Source: UBA5314 sp035560815 (GTDB taxonomy: Bacteria; Bacillota; Syntrophomonadia; Syntrophomonadales; Syntrophomonadaceae). From it: DNA of 64,000 nt. The stretch lies in contig DATMYR010000027.1 of NCBI GenBank assembly GCA_035560815.1, positions 1-64,000 on the forward strand, given 5' to 3'. This document shows, in pieces, positions 26,098 through 34,358 of the stretch. Positions within the stretch are counted from its first letter, which is position 1; every line of letters starts with the position of its first letter. The notes under the pieces are model-generated. The model saw only the letters and a list, made by a program, of their open reading frames with translations. It made no database searches and was not told where the DNA came from. The translations under genes were made by a program, and so were the position numbers.

Positions 26098-26223
26098 GGC
26101 ATGGGGACGGTTCTTTTGCCTGTTAACCTAAACACGAGGAGGCGGTTGGTTTGACGAGGCATTCTAGAGAACTGAGCAGGACCGTATCTATCAAATCATG
26201 TTAAGAGGCAATGAACGAAAAAA
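26098..26223 (+). mobile_element. Truncated copy of the RAYT 5' end
   Basis: About 126 bp repeat the RAYT left end and first codons nearly exactly (compare 24273 onward), with small differences and a missing stretch after GAGCAGG. The copy then stops after AATGAACGAAAAAA. No transposase can be made. It lies directly after the preceding gene's stop at 26094 and so marks the right side of the 24.2-26.2 kb accessory block. Confidence 0.85.
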
Positions 26224-26293
26224 GACAGTGTCAAGGAGATGGGCTTAACGATAACAAGGTCCAAATTATATAAGGTTGGGAGGCAAAGTAAAA

Positions 26294-27424
26294 ATGAAAT
26301 TAGGGAGTTTCGTTCAAAGAAAAGCCTTATGGCTTGCATGGCTAGCATTATTTTTATTTGTTTTCATTACTCCGGTTTCGGCTGCTACCTATACATATGA
26401 TGATTTGGGAAGGTTAATTTCTGTTACGACCACCAGCGGTCCAAGCTGCACCTATACCTATGACGCCGGGGGGAACATCCTGAGCGTAACGAACCAGGCA
26501 TCCCTGGCCCTAGTATCTTCAAACCCTCAAAACCAGGCTTTGAATATTCCGGTCGATCAAACGATTGAAATTCACTTTAATAAGAATATTGAACAGGATG
26601 TGAACTTTGCCGTAATCAGCTTGATGGCGGGGCAGGATTCTATATCAATTGCGAATTCTGTGTATGCAGAGACCCTTATTATCAATCCAGTCAGCAACCT
26701 GTTACAAAGCACAGTTTATGATCTCCATGTTCCTGTTGGAGCCGTGAAAACAGCATCAGGAACCCAATCGAACAGCGATATCACATTACAGTTTACGACG
26801 GTTGCACCGGGGCTGAACATGATTGCCAGCGACCCGGTTAATAACGCCACCGGTGTTCCGGTTAGCAAGACCATCACTGTAACATTCAGTCAAGAAGTTC
26901 AAGCTGGTGATAACTATGCGAATATCAGTCTAACCTGTGGAGGTCAAACCGTAGCCGCCAGTAACAGCCTGGCAGACAGCCTACTTGCTGTTGATCCGGT
27001 TGGTGACCTGGCAGAAAATACGTCTTATACATTAACTATTCCGGCTGGTGCGGTAAAAAATCTATCTGGAGCCCTATCCAACAGTGACATCACGGTAGAG
27101 TTTACAACGCTTGCGTCAGGACTTAACATGACTGCCAGCGACCCGGCTAATAATTCCACCGGTGTACCTGTTAGTCAGACCATCACTGTGACCTTTAATC
27201 AAAACATCCAGACAGGCGATAATTATGCTGGTATTAGTCTGACCTGCGGAGGTCAACCGGTGAGTACCACCAATAGCATTGCTGGCAGTGTACTAACTGT
27301 AGATCCGGCTAGCGATTTAACCGGTAATACAGCTTATGTATTGTCTATTCCTACCAGTGCTCTGAAGAACATAGACAGTAGCAGTTCAAGTTCGGAAATA
27401 AACGTTCAATTTACTACAGTATAA
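26294..27424 (+). CDS. Secreted protein with a YD-repeat start and three Big_5 (SbsA Ig-like) domains
   Basis: A 376-residue exported protein. ATG 26294 follows GGGAGG by 10 bp and gives a signal peptide (residues 1-30, ending ITPVSA). Residues 31-68 have two YD-type motifs (YTYDDLGRLISV, YTYDAGGNILSV). Three Big_5 domains of about 100 residues follow (71-171, 172-274, 275-376), each with an [ST]xNPxNxAxxxPV start and QFTTV-like end. Domains 2 and 3 are nearly identical, so recent duplication is likely. It ends with the third domain and has no visible anchor, so it may be cut short or be a surface-associated modular protein. It is 2.4 kb past the c-di-GMP riboswitch. Confidence 0.8.
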   Translation: MKLGSFVQRKALWLAWLALFLFVFITPVSAATYTYDDLGRLISVTTTSGPSCTYTYDAGGNILSVTNQASLALVSSNPQNQALNIPVDQTIEIHFNKNIEQDVNFAVISLMAGQDSISIANSVYAETLIINPVSNLLQSTVYDLHVPVGAVKTASGTQSNSDITLQFTTVAPGLNMIASDPVNNATGVPVSKTITVTFSQEVQAGDNYANISLTCGGQTVAASNSLADSLLAVDPVGDLAENTSYTLTIPAGAVKNLSGALSNSDITVEFTTLASGLNMTASDPANNSTGVPVSQTITVTFNQNIQTGDNYAGISLTCGGQPVSTTNSIAGSVLTVDPASDLTGNTAYVLSIPTSALKNIDSSSSSSEINVQFTTV

Positions 27425-27522
27425 TTGGACAATAATACCGCCAGGCTTTCTCCGCGGGTATGATTCACCGTATTTTTAGCCAAGCTAAAAGGGACGGTTT
27501 GAGTATCTGACGGAAGGAGCAA

Positions 27523-28227
27523 ATGATCTTGGCAGATGAACCAAATGTGGATCAGAATCAGGAAAGCAGTAAGGTGGATACCCTAAAAGAACTGGGGCAG
27601 ATGAATGTACCGGCTTATAAAAGCGACATTCATTGCCTGACCATAGCCGGCCAGGTGGAAGGGCACATGGTTTTGCCTCCCCAAAATAAGACTACGAAAT
27701 ATGAACATATCATACCCCAACTGGTTGCTATCGAAGAGAACCCCAACATTAAAGGACTACTGGTCATTTTAAATACGGTGGGGGGAGATGTGGAAGCCGG
27801 TCTAGCCTTGGCAGAAATGATTGCCAGTCTATCCAAGCCAACTGTTTCTATCGTAATGGGAGGCGGACATTCTATAGGATCCAGCATTGCGGTCAGCGCT
27901 CACTATTCTTTCATCGCCCCCACAGCAACGATGACCATCCATCCCATCCGTTTATCCGGTCTGGTCATCGGCGTTCCTCAAACATATGAATATCTGGATA
28001 AAATGCAGGACCGGGTAGTGCGTTTCAATATAGAGCATTCTAATATCACCGAAGAACGCTTCCGGGAACTGATGTTTAAAACAGGAGATCTGGCCCGAGA
28101 TATCGGTACTGTACTGGTGGGCAAGGATGCTGTGGATTGCGGTTTGATTGATGAAGTGGGTGGAATTAAGGAAGCTGTGAGTAAATTAAATCAAATGAAA
28201 TCAGCCAACGGGGGATTGGTGCAATGA
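27523..28227 (+). CDS. tepA: ClpP-like translocation-enhancing protease TepA
   Basis: A 234-residue ClpP-family serine protease. In Bacillus TepA affects protein translocation and spore formation. The motif GGGHSIGSSIAVSAH gives the nucleophile region (Ser in HSIG) and TMTIHPIRLSG the catalytic His region. The N-terminus has no signal peptide. ATG 27523 follows GGAAGGAG by about 4 bp; TTG 27529 is possible. It overlaps ylzJ by 4 bp (ATGA), the conserved tepA-ylzJ pair that precedes spoIIIE in many spore formers. Confidence 0.9.
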   Translation: MILADEPNVDQNQESSKVDTLKELGQMNVPAYKSDIHCLTIAGQVEGHMVLPPQNKTTKYEHIIPQLVAIEENPNIKGLLVILNTVGGDVEAGLALAEMIASLSKPTVSIVMGGGHSIGSSIAVSAHYSFIAPTATMTIHPIRLSGLVIGVPQTYEYLDKMQDRVVRFNIEHSNITEERFRELMFKTGDLARDIGTVLVGKDAVDCGLIDEVGGIKEAVSKLNQMKSANGGLVQ

Positions 28228-28439
28228 TTTTTTACCTGCCGGAGGATCAAGCCTATCTGGAAAACGAAAAAACACCGGAACGGCGTTATTTCCAGTTGCC
28301 CTCCGGTGGTCTGGTAGCTGCTGAAGTCTGGCAACCGGATCAAATGAGGGTAGTGCAGGTAATCAGCACCGACCCCCAGGATTTCCTTCATTCGGACCTT
28401 CAGCCCGGAAGTATCCTGCGTTTAAAACCTGACTTGTAG
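28224..28439 (+). CDS. ylzJ: YlzJ-like protein
   Basis: A 71-residue protein starting with MIFYLPEDQAYLENE, overlapping the tepA stop by 4 bp (translational coupling). It fits the YlzJ family of unknown function, which is found next to tepA and spoIIIE in Firmicutes. Ribosome binding is supplied by GGGGGA in the end of tepA. It ends before a strong terminator at 28485. Confidence 0.8.
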   Translation: MIFYLPEDQAYLENEKTPERRYFQLPSGGLVAAEVWQPDQMRVVQVISTDPQDFLHSDLQPGSILRLKPDL

Positions 28440-28484
28440 AAGTAGTTGACGGGCTTATTTCATCTGAATGTTTTCTGGAATTTG

Positions 28485-28522
28485 AAATTTCCACAGCCTT
28501 TTTAAGGTGTGGAAATTTTTGT
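28485..28522 (+). terminator. Terminator after ylzJ
   Basis: AAATTTCCACA (28485-28495) pairs exactly with TGTGGAAATTT (28508-28518), followed by T-rich sequence. The dyad is perfect, 11 bp, so it may stop transcription from either strand. Confidence 0.8.
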
Positions 28523-28789
28523 TTCGTTTAGGAACATTGCGTTATCTCTGTGCTATAATGGATTGAGCGAAAAATGGCGATCTAGGATGCCTTCCAGCGG
28601 CCCTGAATGGTATTTTCCCAACACCTATCCTGTGCCAGCCCGGCTTCTTCCTTTCTGCTTATAGGACAGGTACTGGCAGTCCCCGGTGCCCATGTCATAT
28701 TCTCTGAAAACATACTACCTGTCAACTATCGCTTATGCTCTTGCTCATTAGCAAAGCAGCTAAGCTTTTCTTTAGGCAGGAGGAGGAAA
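28523..28789. other. Leader region before the 28-codon ORF and ftsK
   Basis: About 270 bp without a longer gene. An extended -10 is present at 28551-28559 (TGCTATAAT), giving a transcript with a 5' leader of over 200 bases. I see no known riboswitch in it. Confidence 0.4.
28551..28559 (+). promoter_or_regulatory. Extended -10 promoter upstream of ftsK
   Basis: TGC followed by TATAAT (28554-28559). No good -35 is seen, as is common with extended -10 promoters. The same TGCTATAAT occurs at 35061-35069. Confidence 0.45.
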
Positions 28790-28876
28790 ATGGCAACGCT
28801 AGGAGAAGTAATTCTACGGGACGTTTCTGTGTTTAACAGGGTGGAACATGAACTGGTAGCTTCCGGATGGAGATGA
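28790..28876 (+). CDS. 28-residue small ORF coupled to ftsK
   Basis: ATG 28790 with an excellent ribosome binding site (AGGAGGAGG, about 4 bp upstream), and a stop at 28874-28876, two bases before the ftsK ATG 28879. The peptide has an N-terminal hydrophobic and acidic mix (MATLGEVILRDVSVFNRVEH) and no recognised motif. Because the ftsK start has only a modest site of its own, this small frame may mainly bring ribosomes to ftsK. It could be a leader peptide. Confidence 0.5.
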   Translation: MATLGEVILRDVSVFNRVEHELVASGWR

Positions 28877-28878
28877 CG

Positions 28879-31125
28879 ATGAGCGGAAGAGTCAGGACAA
28901 GAAAAAAGGACAAAAAATCGGTGGACATCTCTGTAGCAGGGAAGCAGGAAGCCAAGCAGCGCACCCTGGGACTGGAAGTATTGTCCATTATTCTATTTAT
29001 GATGGCTATTTTTCTCTACCTGGGTTTGAAAAAGTTTCAGGGGCTGCCCCAGGACACTCAATTCCTTGGTATTATTGGAACTTATATAATGAAGGGATTG
29101 GGGTCGATACTGGGGGAAGGCACCTTCCTGCTGGTGTTTTTCTTGCTTTTCTGGTCCATTCATATTGGTTTTGAGAAACGACTGTGGTCGGTGCGAATGA
29201 ATGGAACCGCCGTATTTCTCCTGGCCGTGCTGCTGGGAATGAGTCTCTATGGCATCCCCAAAGGGCTAGATGCCTGGAATGCCGGCCGTCAGGGAATGGG
29301 CGGGGGCTATATGGGAGGGACTCTTGGGTATGTCCTGGGACGCATGATCGGGGAAATCGGATCGCTGATCGTATTGATCCTGTCTCTGGTTGTCTCTCTG
29401 GTCTATATGATCAACCGGCCTCCAGCGGAGATCGCGCGCTGGCTCTTCATGCGCAGCCGGCAGCTTAAACAATACCTGGACAAACACATGTATTATGAGA
29501 GCCAGGAACCGGTGGAAGCAGCGGCTTCCGCTCTAGACAAACCATTGATCATTAATGGCGCAGGACCGCCTCTTTCTCCTGTCGAAAGCCTGCCTGAGAA
29601 CAAAGAGCAGCGGGCCATCACGGATCCGGTTTATGAATTCGCCCGCCCGGCAGCCGTGGCAGAACCTGTGGTGAAGCCAGTCCTGCGGGCCGTGACCAGG
29701 GATGGAGTAATTCCTTACCAGAAACCTCCGCTGGATCTCTTAAGCAATATTCGCAGTGAAAGAAGCATTGACAAGAAAAACATTCGTGAGAGCATTGCGG
29801 TCTTGGAAGACACCTTTGCCAGTTTCGGTATCATCGTCAAGGTGAACCAAGTGAGCTGCGGGCCTGCTGTTACTCGTTACGAGCTTACTCCAGCGCCCGG
29901 TGTGAAAGTAAGTAAGATTTTGAGCCTGACCGATGACTTGCAGTTGAATCTGGCAGCACCGGGCATTCGCCTGGAAGCGCCCATTCCCGGGAAATCAGCT
30001 GTGGGGATTGAAGTGCCCAACAGCAAAATCCTTAGTGTGGGTTTACGGCAGTTGCTTTCCGCCCCGGCCTTTAAAAAAATTAACAGCCCATTGGCTTTTG
30101 CTCTGGGCGAGGATATTACGGGAAATCCGGTAGTGGCTCACTTAACTGAGCTGCCTCACGCACTAATTGCAGGTTCCACCGGTTCGGGAAAAAGTGTATG
30201 CTTAAATTGTATTATCATGAGTTTTTTATATAATGCCACTCCGGAAGAACTTAAACTGGTGTTTATTGATCCCAAGATGGTTGAATTGACCGTTTATAAC
30301 GGCATTCCCCATCTATTGACGCCGGTGGTTACCAATCCCAAGCGGGCTGCCCAGATTCTCCGCTGGATGGTTAATGAAATGGAAAAGCGCTACCGGCTTT
30401 TTGCTGAAAAAAGCGTTCGCGATATTCAACGATACAATCAAGTTGTCAAGGAGAAGCTTCCATATATAGTAATCATAATTGATGAACTGGCTGACCTTAT
30501 GATGGTGTCCCCGGTGGAAGTGGAGGATGCTATCTGCCGGTTGGCTCAGATGGCCAGGGCAGCCGGTATGCACTTAATTGTAGCAACTCAGCGGCCTTCT
30601 GTTGATGTAGTAACCGGCATTATCAAGGCCAATATTCCTTCCCGGGTAGCCTTTTCCGTGTCTTCCCAGGCTGATTCCAGGACCATTCTGGATATGGGTG
30701 GTGCGGAGAAATTATTGGGCAAAGGGGATATGCTCTTTTTCCCGGTAGGTGCGGTCAAGCCTTATCGCGTACAAGGAGCCTATGTCTCAGACCTGGAAAT
30801 CGAAAATACGGTTCAATTTATCCGGGAGCAGTCGGAGGGACTTCCAGAGGAAGATGCCTTTGCAGAAGTCGGCCTGCAGATGGATGAAATGGAGGACAGT
30901 GACGACTTGTTCTGGGATGCAGTGGGCGTTTTCGTTGAAACCCGTAAAGCATCGGTTTCCCTATTGCAGAGGAAGTTGCGGGTGGGATACGCCCGTGCCG
31001 CTCGTCTGGTGGACTTAATGGAAGATCGGGGTATGGTGTCTCCCCTGGATAATAATAAGAAGCGGGAAGTCTTAATCGACAGTGATCAACTGGAAAAACT
31101 CCTGGAGCATAACCGGATGGTATAG
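28879..31125 (+). CDS. ftsK: FtsK/SpoIIIE family DNA translocase
   Basis: A 748-residue septal DNA pump. N-terminal membrane region with several helices (about 30-200), a linker, then the RecA-like motor with Walker A GSTGSGKS near residue 431 and Walker B IIIDELADLMM. The C-terminal gamma domain (SVSLLQRKLRVGYARAARLVD) binds orienting sequences. ATG 28879 is 6 bp after GGAG. In this position after tepA-ylzJ the gene is usually spoIIIE, which moves the chromosome into the forespore; FtsK and SpoIIIE cannot be separated by sequence here. Confidence 0.94.
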   Translation: MSGRVRTRKKDKKSVDISVAGKQEAKQRTLGLEVLSIILFMMAIFLYLGLKKFQGLPQDTQFLGIIGTYIMKGLGSILGEGTFLLVFFLLFWSIHIGFEKRLWSVRMNGTAVFLLAVLLGMSLYGIPKGLDAWNAGRQGMGGGYMGGTLGYVLGRMIGEIGSLIVLILSLVVSLVYMINRPPAEIARWLFMRSRQLKQYLDKHMYYESQEPVEAAASALDKPLIINGAGPPLSPVESLPENKEQRAITDPVYEFARPAAVAEPVVKPVLRAVTRDGVIPYQKPPLDLLSNIRSERSIDKKNIRESIAVLEDTFASFGIIVKVNQVSCGPAVTRYELTPAPGVKVSKILSLTDDLQLNLAAPGIRLEAPIPGKSAVGIEVPNSKILSVGLRQLLSAPAFKKINSPLAFALGEDITGNPVVAHLTELPHALIAGSTGSGKSVCLNCIIMSFLYNATPEELKLVFIDPKMVELTVYNGIPHLLTPVVTNPKRAAQILRWMVNEMEKRYRLFAEKSVRDIQRYNQVVKEKLPYIVIIIDELADLMMVSPVEVEDAICRLAQMARAAGMHLIVATQRPSVDVVTGIIKANIPSRVAFSVSSQADSRTILDMGGAEKLLGKGDMLFFPVGAVKPYRVQGAYVSDLEIENTVQFIREQSEGLPEEDAFAEVGLQMDEMEDSDDLFWDAVGVFVETRKASVSLLQRKLRVGYARAARLVDLMEDRGMVSPLDNNKKREVLIDSDQLEKLLEHNRMV

Positions 31126-31156
31126 TTGAATCAGACCTGATGGGGGAGTGGAAAAA

Positions 31157-32116
31157 ATGAGACTGACTGCCAGGGAAAAGGAGATCCTGGAATTTATAAA
31201 AAAGCACCCCATGATATCTCAAGATGACTTGGGAGCTCATTTTGGGATTACTCGGTCATCCGCCGCCGTACATATATCCAACCTTATGAAAAAAGGTGCC
31301 ATCATGGGCAAAGGCTATGTGGTGAATGAGCAGGTCTCTATCGTAGTGATCGGCCGAGCTTATTTACAGATAGACATACGGGGCGGACCAGAGGGAGTAA
31401 AAATCGATCTTAACTTTCAAGGTTTTGCTCTGAACAGTTGTAGATCCCTGCGTGGATTGGGTTTGGATGTAAAGGTTATCACCGTTGTGGGCAACGACGC
31501 TCTGGCCTCTGAGTTGGTGGAGGAATTGCAGCAGGGTGAAGCCGATATTGCCAGTCTATTTCGTCATCCTGAGAAACGGAGCACCCGCCGCGTATTTATC
31601 AATGACGTTCTGGCTCATGAAGAAGGCTTTAGTATGGAAGACTATTCTCAGGCTTTTACACAAAAGGAATGGGTGGCGGTAAATTGCCAGTGGTTGATTT
31701 TGGAGCCAATATTCAAAGATTTCGTCTATCGCAAATGGATGGAAAAGGATGTCGACCGCCTGCCGAGTATATGTACTTGCTTAACAGTGGGTTCCGCAGC
31801 CCAAATGCCTGAATACTTATCTCGTTTTTCGGTGCTGGTGGTTGGGGTAGAAGAAGGCTCCCAGATTGAAACATGTGCAGAACGCCTAGCCGAATTAATG
31901 CATGAGGGATATGCACTGGTTTGTGATGGGGATAACCAGCTATTATATGTGCAGGATGGTTCTCTGGTGGAATTTCCCCTGTTACCCAATCAGAAGTTCA
32001 ACCTTGATACGGCTTTACCTTATCTGTTAGGGGGGTTGGTTTATGGGTTGTCTTGCGGATACAATATGCGACAAGCAGTGCGGATGGCGGTGGGAGCCGC
32101 TTGCAGCAGTTCCTAG
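31157..32116 (+). CDS. HTH plus PfkB-like kinase fold, active-site motif lost
   Basis: A 319-residue protein with an N-terminal winged helix (about 1-55, LTAREKEILEFIKKHPMISQDDLGAHFGITRSS) joined to a ribokinase-type fold (VIGRAYLQIDI, VITVVGNDALASELV). The C-terminal signature DTTGAGDAF is not there; the equivalent stretch reads FNLDTALPYLLGGLVYGLSCG, so the catalytic Asp and anion hole look lost. This suggests a sugar- or nucleoside-sensing regulator rather than a kinase. Start: ATG 31157, 8 bp after GGGGGAG. Named by fold only. Confidence 0.7.
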   Translation: MRLTAREKEILEFIKKHPMISQDDLGAHFGITRSSAAVHISNLMKKGAIMGKGYVVNEQVSIVVIGRAYLQIDIRGGPEGVKIDLNFQGFALNSCRSLRGLGLDVKVITVVGNDALASELVEELQQGEADIASLFRHPEKRSTRRVFINDVLAHEEGFSMEDYSQAFTQKEWVAVNCQWLILEPIFKDFVYRKWMEKDVDRLPSICTCLTVGSAAQMPEYLSRFSVLVVGVEEGSQIETCAERLAELMHEGYALVCDGDNQLLYVQDGSLVEFPLLPNQKFNLDTALPYLLGGLVYGLSCGYNMRQAVRMAVGAACSSS

Positions 32117-32276
32117 GGAATGGATACCAACAGACTGGAAAGCGGGCAGCATTTGGCCGCGGAGGTCTGCCACTTCGATGGTGGGAGAAATCAGTGATTT
32201 GAAGGTTTTAGCTTAATATTGGGATAGATATCTTAGATGGTGTCGTAGACAACCCGGGCAGGGAGTGATATTGACG

Positions 32277-32999
32277 ATGGAGTTCGGCCAACGCTTACGG
32301 GATGAGCGGTTAAAGCAGGGATTGTCCCTGGATGAAATTGAAGAAGAGACCAAGATCCGAAAGTACTATATCGAGGCTTTGGAAAGGGAAGATTTTCGAG
32401 CTCTGCCACCCCCAGTTTATGCCAGCGGCTTCGTCAAACGCTACGCTGTGATGCTAGGACTGGATGAACAGGATATGGTTCGGGAGTTTAAAGAGCGGGC
32501 CTACGGACCGGAGGAAGAACCGGAGCCCGAGCAAATCGTTGAGCCTCTGCCGGTAAAGGAAAAGAAGCCTTTACCGGTAAAGAACATTATAGCAGGTTTG
32601 GTATTCCTGGGACTGGTTCTATGGTTGGGAAGCTACCCGGCTTCTTGTATAGCCAGACGCGGGCAAGAGAAAGTTACGCCTACCCAGCCCCAGGTTGGGC
32701 AAAAACAAAACACGAACTCTCCGACCCAAACGCCGGTTAAGCCTGCGATCCAAACCGCCGGGTTGAAAGTTAAGGTAGATGCTGTTCAGCGCAGTTGGTT
32801 GTCTGTTACCGTTGACGGTAAGAATGTATATACGGGTACTATGGCTGTCGGAGATAGTAAGACATTCGAAGGAACAAGTAATGTCCATATTCATACCGGC
32901 AATGCAGGTGGGATTAAACTTTCGCTGAACGGCCAGGAGGTGCCAGCCCTGGGTAAAGTGGGCGAAATCAAAGATCAAGATTTTAAAGCCGGTCAATAA
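32277..32999 (+). CDS. RodZ-like protein with HTH, membrane helix and extracellular DUF4115 domain
   Basis: A 240-residue bitopic protein. The N-terminal HTH of the RodZ type is FGQRLRDERLKQGLSLDEI and FRALPPPVYASGFVKRYA. One membrane helix follows (IIAGLVFLGLVLWLGSY), then a linker and an external beta domain (VDAVQRSWLSVTVDGKNVYTG) of the DUF4115 kind. RodZ links MreB to the wall synthesis machinery. ATG 32277 is chosen, with TTG 32271 and GTG 32265 possible. It lies just before rimO and pgsA, a usual Firmicute order. Confidence 0.85.
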   Translation: MEFGQRLRDERLKQGLSLDEIEEETKIRKYYIEALEREDFRALPPPVYASGFVKRYAVMLGLDEQDMVREFKERAYGPEEEPEPEQIVEPLPVKEKKPLPVKNIIAGLVFLGLVLWLGSYPASCIARRGQEKVTPTQPQVGQKQNTNSPTQTPVKPAIQTAGLKVKVDAVQRSWLSVTVDGKNVYTGTMAVGDSKTFEGTSNVHIHTGNAGGIKLSLNGQEVPALGKVGEIKDQDFKAGQ

Positions 33000-33023
33000 A
33001 CACTAGGGAAATAGGAGAAGCAA

Positions 33024-34358
33024 GTGAAGGTAGGTTTTATCAGTCTGGGTTGTGCGAAGAACCGTGTTGACACCGAAATCATGATGGGAGTCGTTAAAAA
33101 GGCCGGTCACCAGTTGGTAGAAAGGCTAGAGGAAGCAGAGACAGTCATTATCAATACCTGTGGTTTTATTTCCGAAGCCCAGGAGGAAGCAATTGATACC
33201 ATCCTGGAAACCGCACGCCTTAAGGAGCAGGGGGGGTTAAAACACCTTCTGGCGGTGGGCTGTCTTACCCAGAGATTTGGCCAGCAGATTTACCAAGAGA
33301 TACCTGAGCTGGACGGAGTTCTGGGTATTGCGTCTTTTGATGCTCTTGAAGGAGTGCTGGAGGAAATTGCTTCCGGAGGCAGGGTCTTGCAGACACCTTC
33401 TCTGCCGGAAATCCTGGTTGAAAAACGTCCGCGTATACTCAGCACACCGCCTGGTTGGGCTTATCTTAAAATCGTTGACGGATGTGATAACCATTGCCGC
33501 TACTGCACGATTCCTTCCATCAGAGGAAAGTTTCGCTCCCGGTCTCTGGAAGAGTTAAGCGGGGAAGCGCAGAAGCTGGTCCGCCAGGGTATTAAGGAAC
33601 TCATCCTGGTGGGGCAGGATACAGCTTGCTATGGACGCGATTTGTATGGAAAAGGATGCATGCCGCAGCTTTTGGAGCTGCTAGCCCAAATTCCCGACCT
33701 TGAATGGCTGCGGGTAATGTACTTGCATCCCGCTCACATTGATCAGGAGATTATTGAAGCCCTGGCCGGGCAGGATAAGGTCATCCCTTATCTGGAAACG
33801 CCCATTCAGCATGCCTCCTCCCGGATCTTACAAGAAATGGGACGGCGGCATGACCGGCAACATCTGGAAGAGTTGATATCTTCACTAAGGGCTCGGATTC
33901 CGGGGCTGGTTCTGCGTACCACCGTAATGCTAGGCTTTCCTGGCGAGCAGGACAGCGACTTTCAGGAGTTGGAGGATTTCGTCCTAGGGACCGAATTTGA
34001 CTGGTTGGGTGCTTTCGTTTTCCAAGCCCAGGAGGGGACCCCGGCGGCTGCCATGACCGGCCAGATTCCTGATGAGATAAAGGTTCAGAGACGAGATAGG
34101 ATCATGACCATTCAGAAGCGCATTACCCGGAAGAAGAATATTGCCCGGGTGAACACCCGGCAGCAGATCCTGGTTTCTGCTCAACTTTCGAAAAATCTTT
34201 ATTTGGGACGTGGTTATTTCCAGGCCCCTGAAGTAGACGGTGTAACCCTGCTCAAAAGTGAAACCCCGCTGAAAAAGGGTCAGTTCTTCCCAGCCTGTCT
34301 CAAGGCCGTACGCGACTACGATATGATCGGGGAAATTATTGATGAATCTGCCCAATAG
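33024..34358 (+). CDS. rimO: Ribosomal protein S12 methylthiotransferase
   Basis: Radical SAM enzyme that adds a methylthio group to an aspartate of ribosomal protein S12. The 444 residues have the N-terminal UPF0004 domain with three cysteines (SLGCAKNRVD, INTCGFI, AVGCLTQ), the radical SAM cluster motif CDNHCRYCTIPSIRG and a C-terminal TRAM domain. GTG 33024 follows AGGAGA. Its end overlaps pgsA by 17 bp. Confidence 0.94.
   Translation: MKVGFISLGCAKNRVDTEIMMGVVKKAGHQLVERLEEAETVIINTCGFISEAQEEAIDTILETARLKEQGGLKHLLAVGCLTQRFGQQIYQEIPELDGVLGIASFDALEGVLEEIASGGRVLQTPSLPEILVEKRPRILSTPPGWAYLKIVDGCDNHCRYCTIPSIRGKFRSRSLEELSGEAQKLVRQGIKELILVGQDTACYGRDLYGKGCMPQLLELLAQIPDLEWLRVMYLHPAHIDQEIIEALAGQDKVIPYLETPIQHASSRILQEMGRRHDRQHLEELISSLRARIPGLVLRTTVMLGFPGEQDSDFQELEDFVLGTEFDWLGAFVFQAQEGTPAAAMTGQIPDEIKVQRRDRIMTIQKRITRKKNIARVNTRQQILVSAQLSKNLYLGRGYFQAPEVDGVTLLKSETPLKKGQFFPACLKAVRDYDMIGEIIDESAQ

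Noticed and set aside
25560..26162. 200-codon open frame on the minus strand across the RHS tail and the immunity-like gene
   Set aside because: Antisense to a gene with strong ribosome binding site and membrane helices; its own start lies inside the truncated RAYT copy, so it is a chance frame.
26815..27424. Two near-identical 300-bp direct repeats, considered as a mobile or CRISPR-like repeat
   Set aside because: They encode Big_5 domains 2 and 3 in frame, so they are a domain duplication within one gene.
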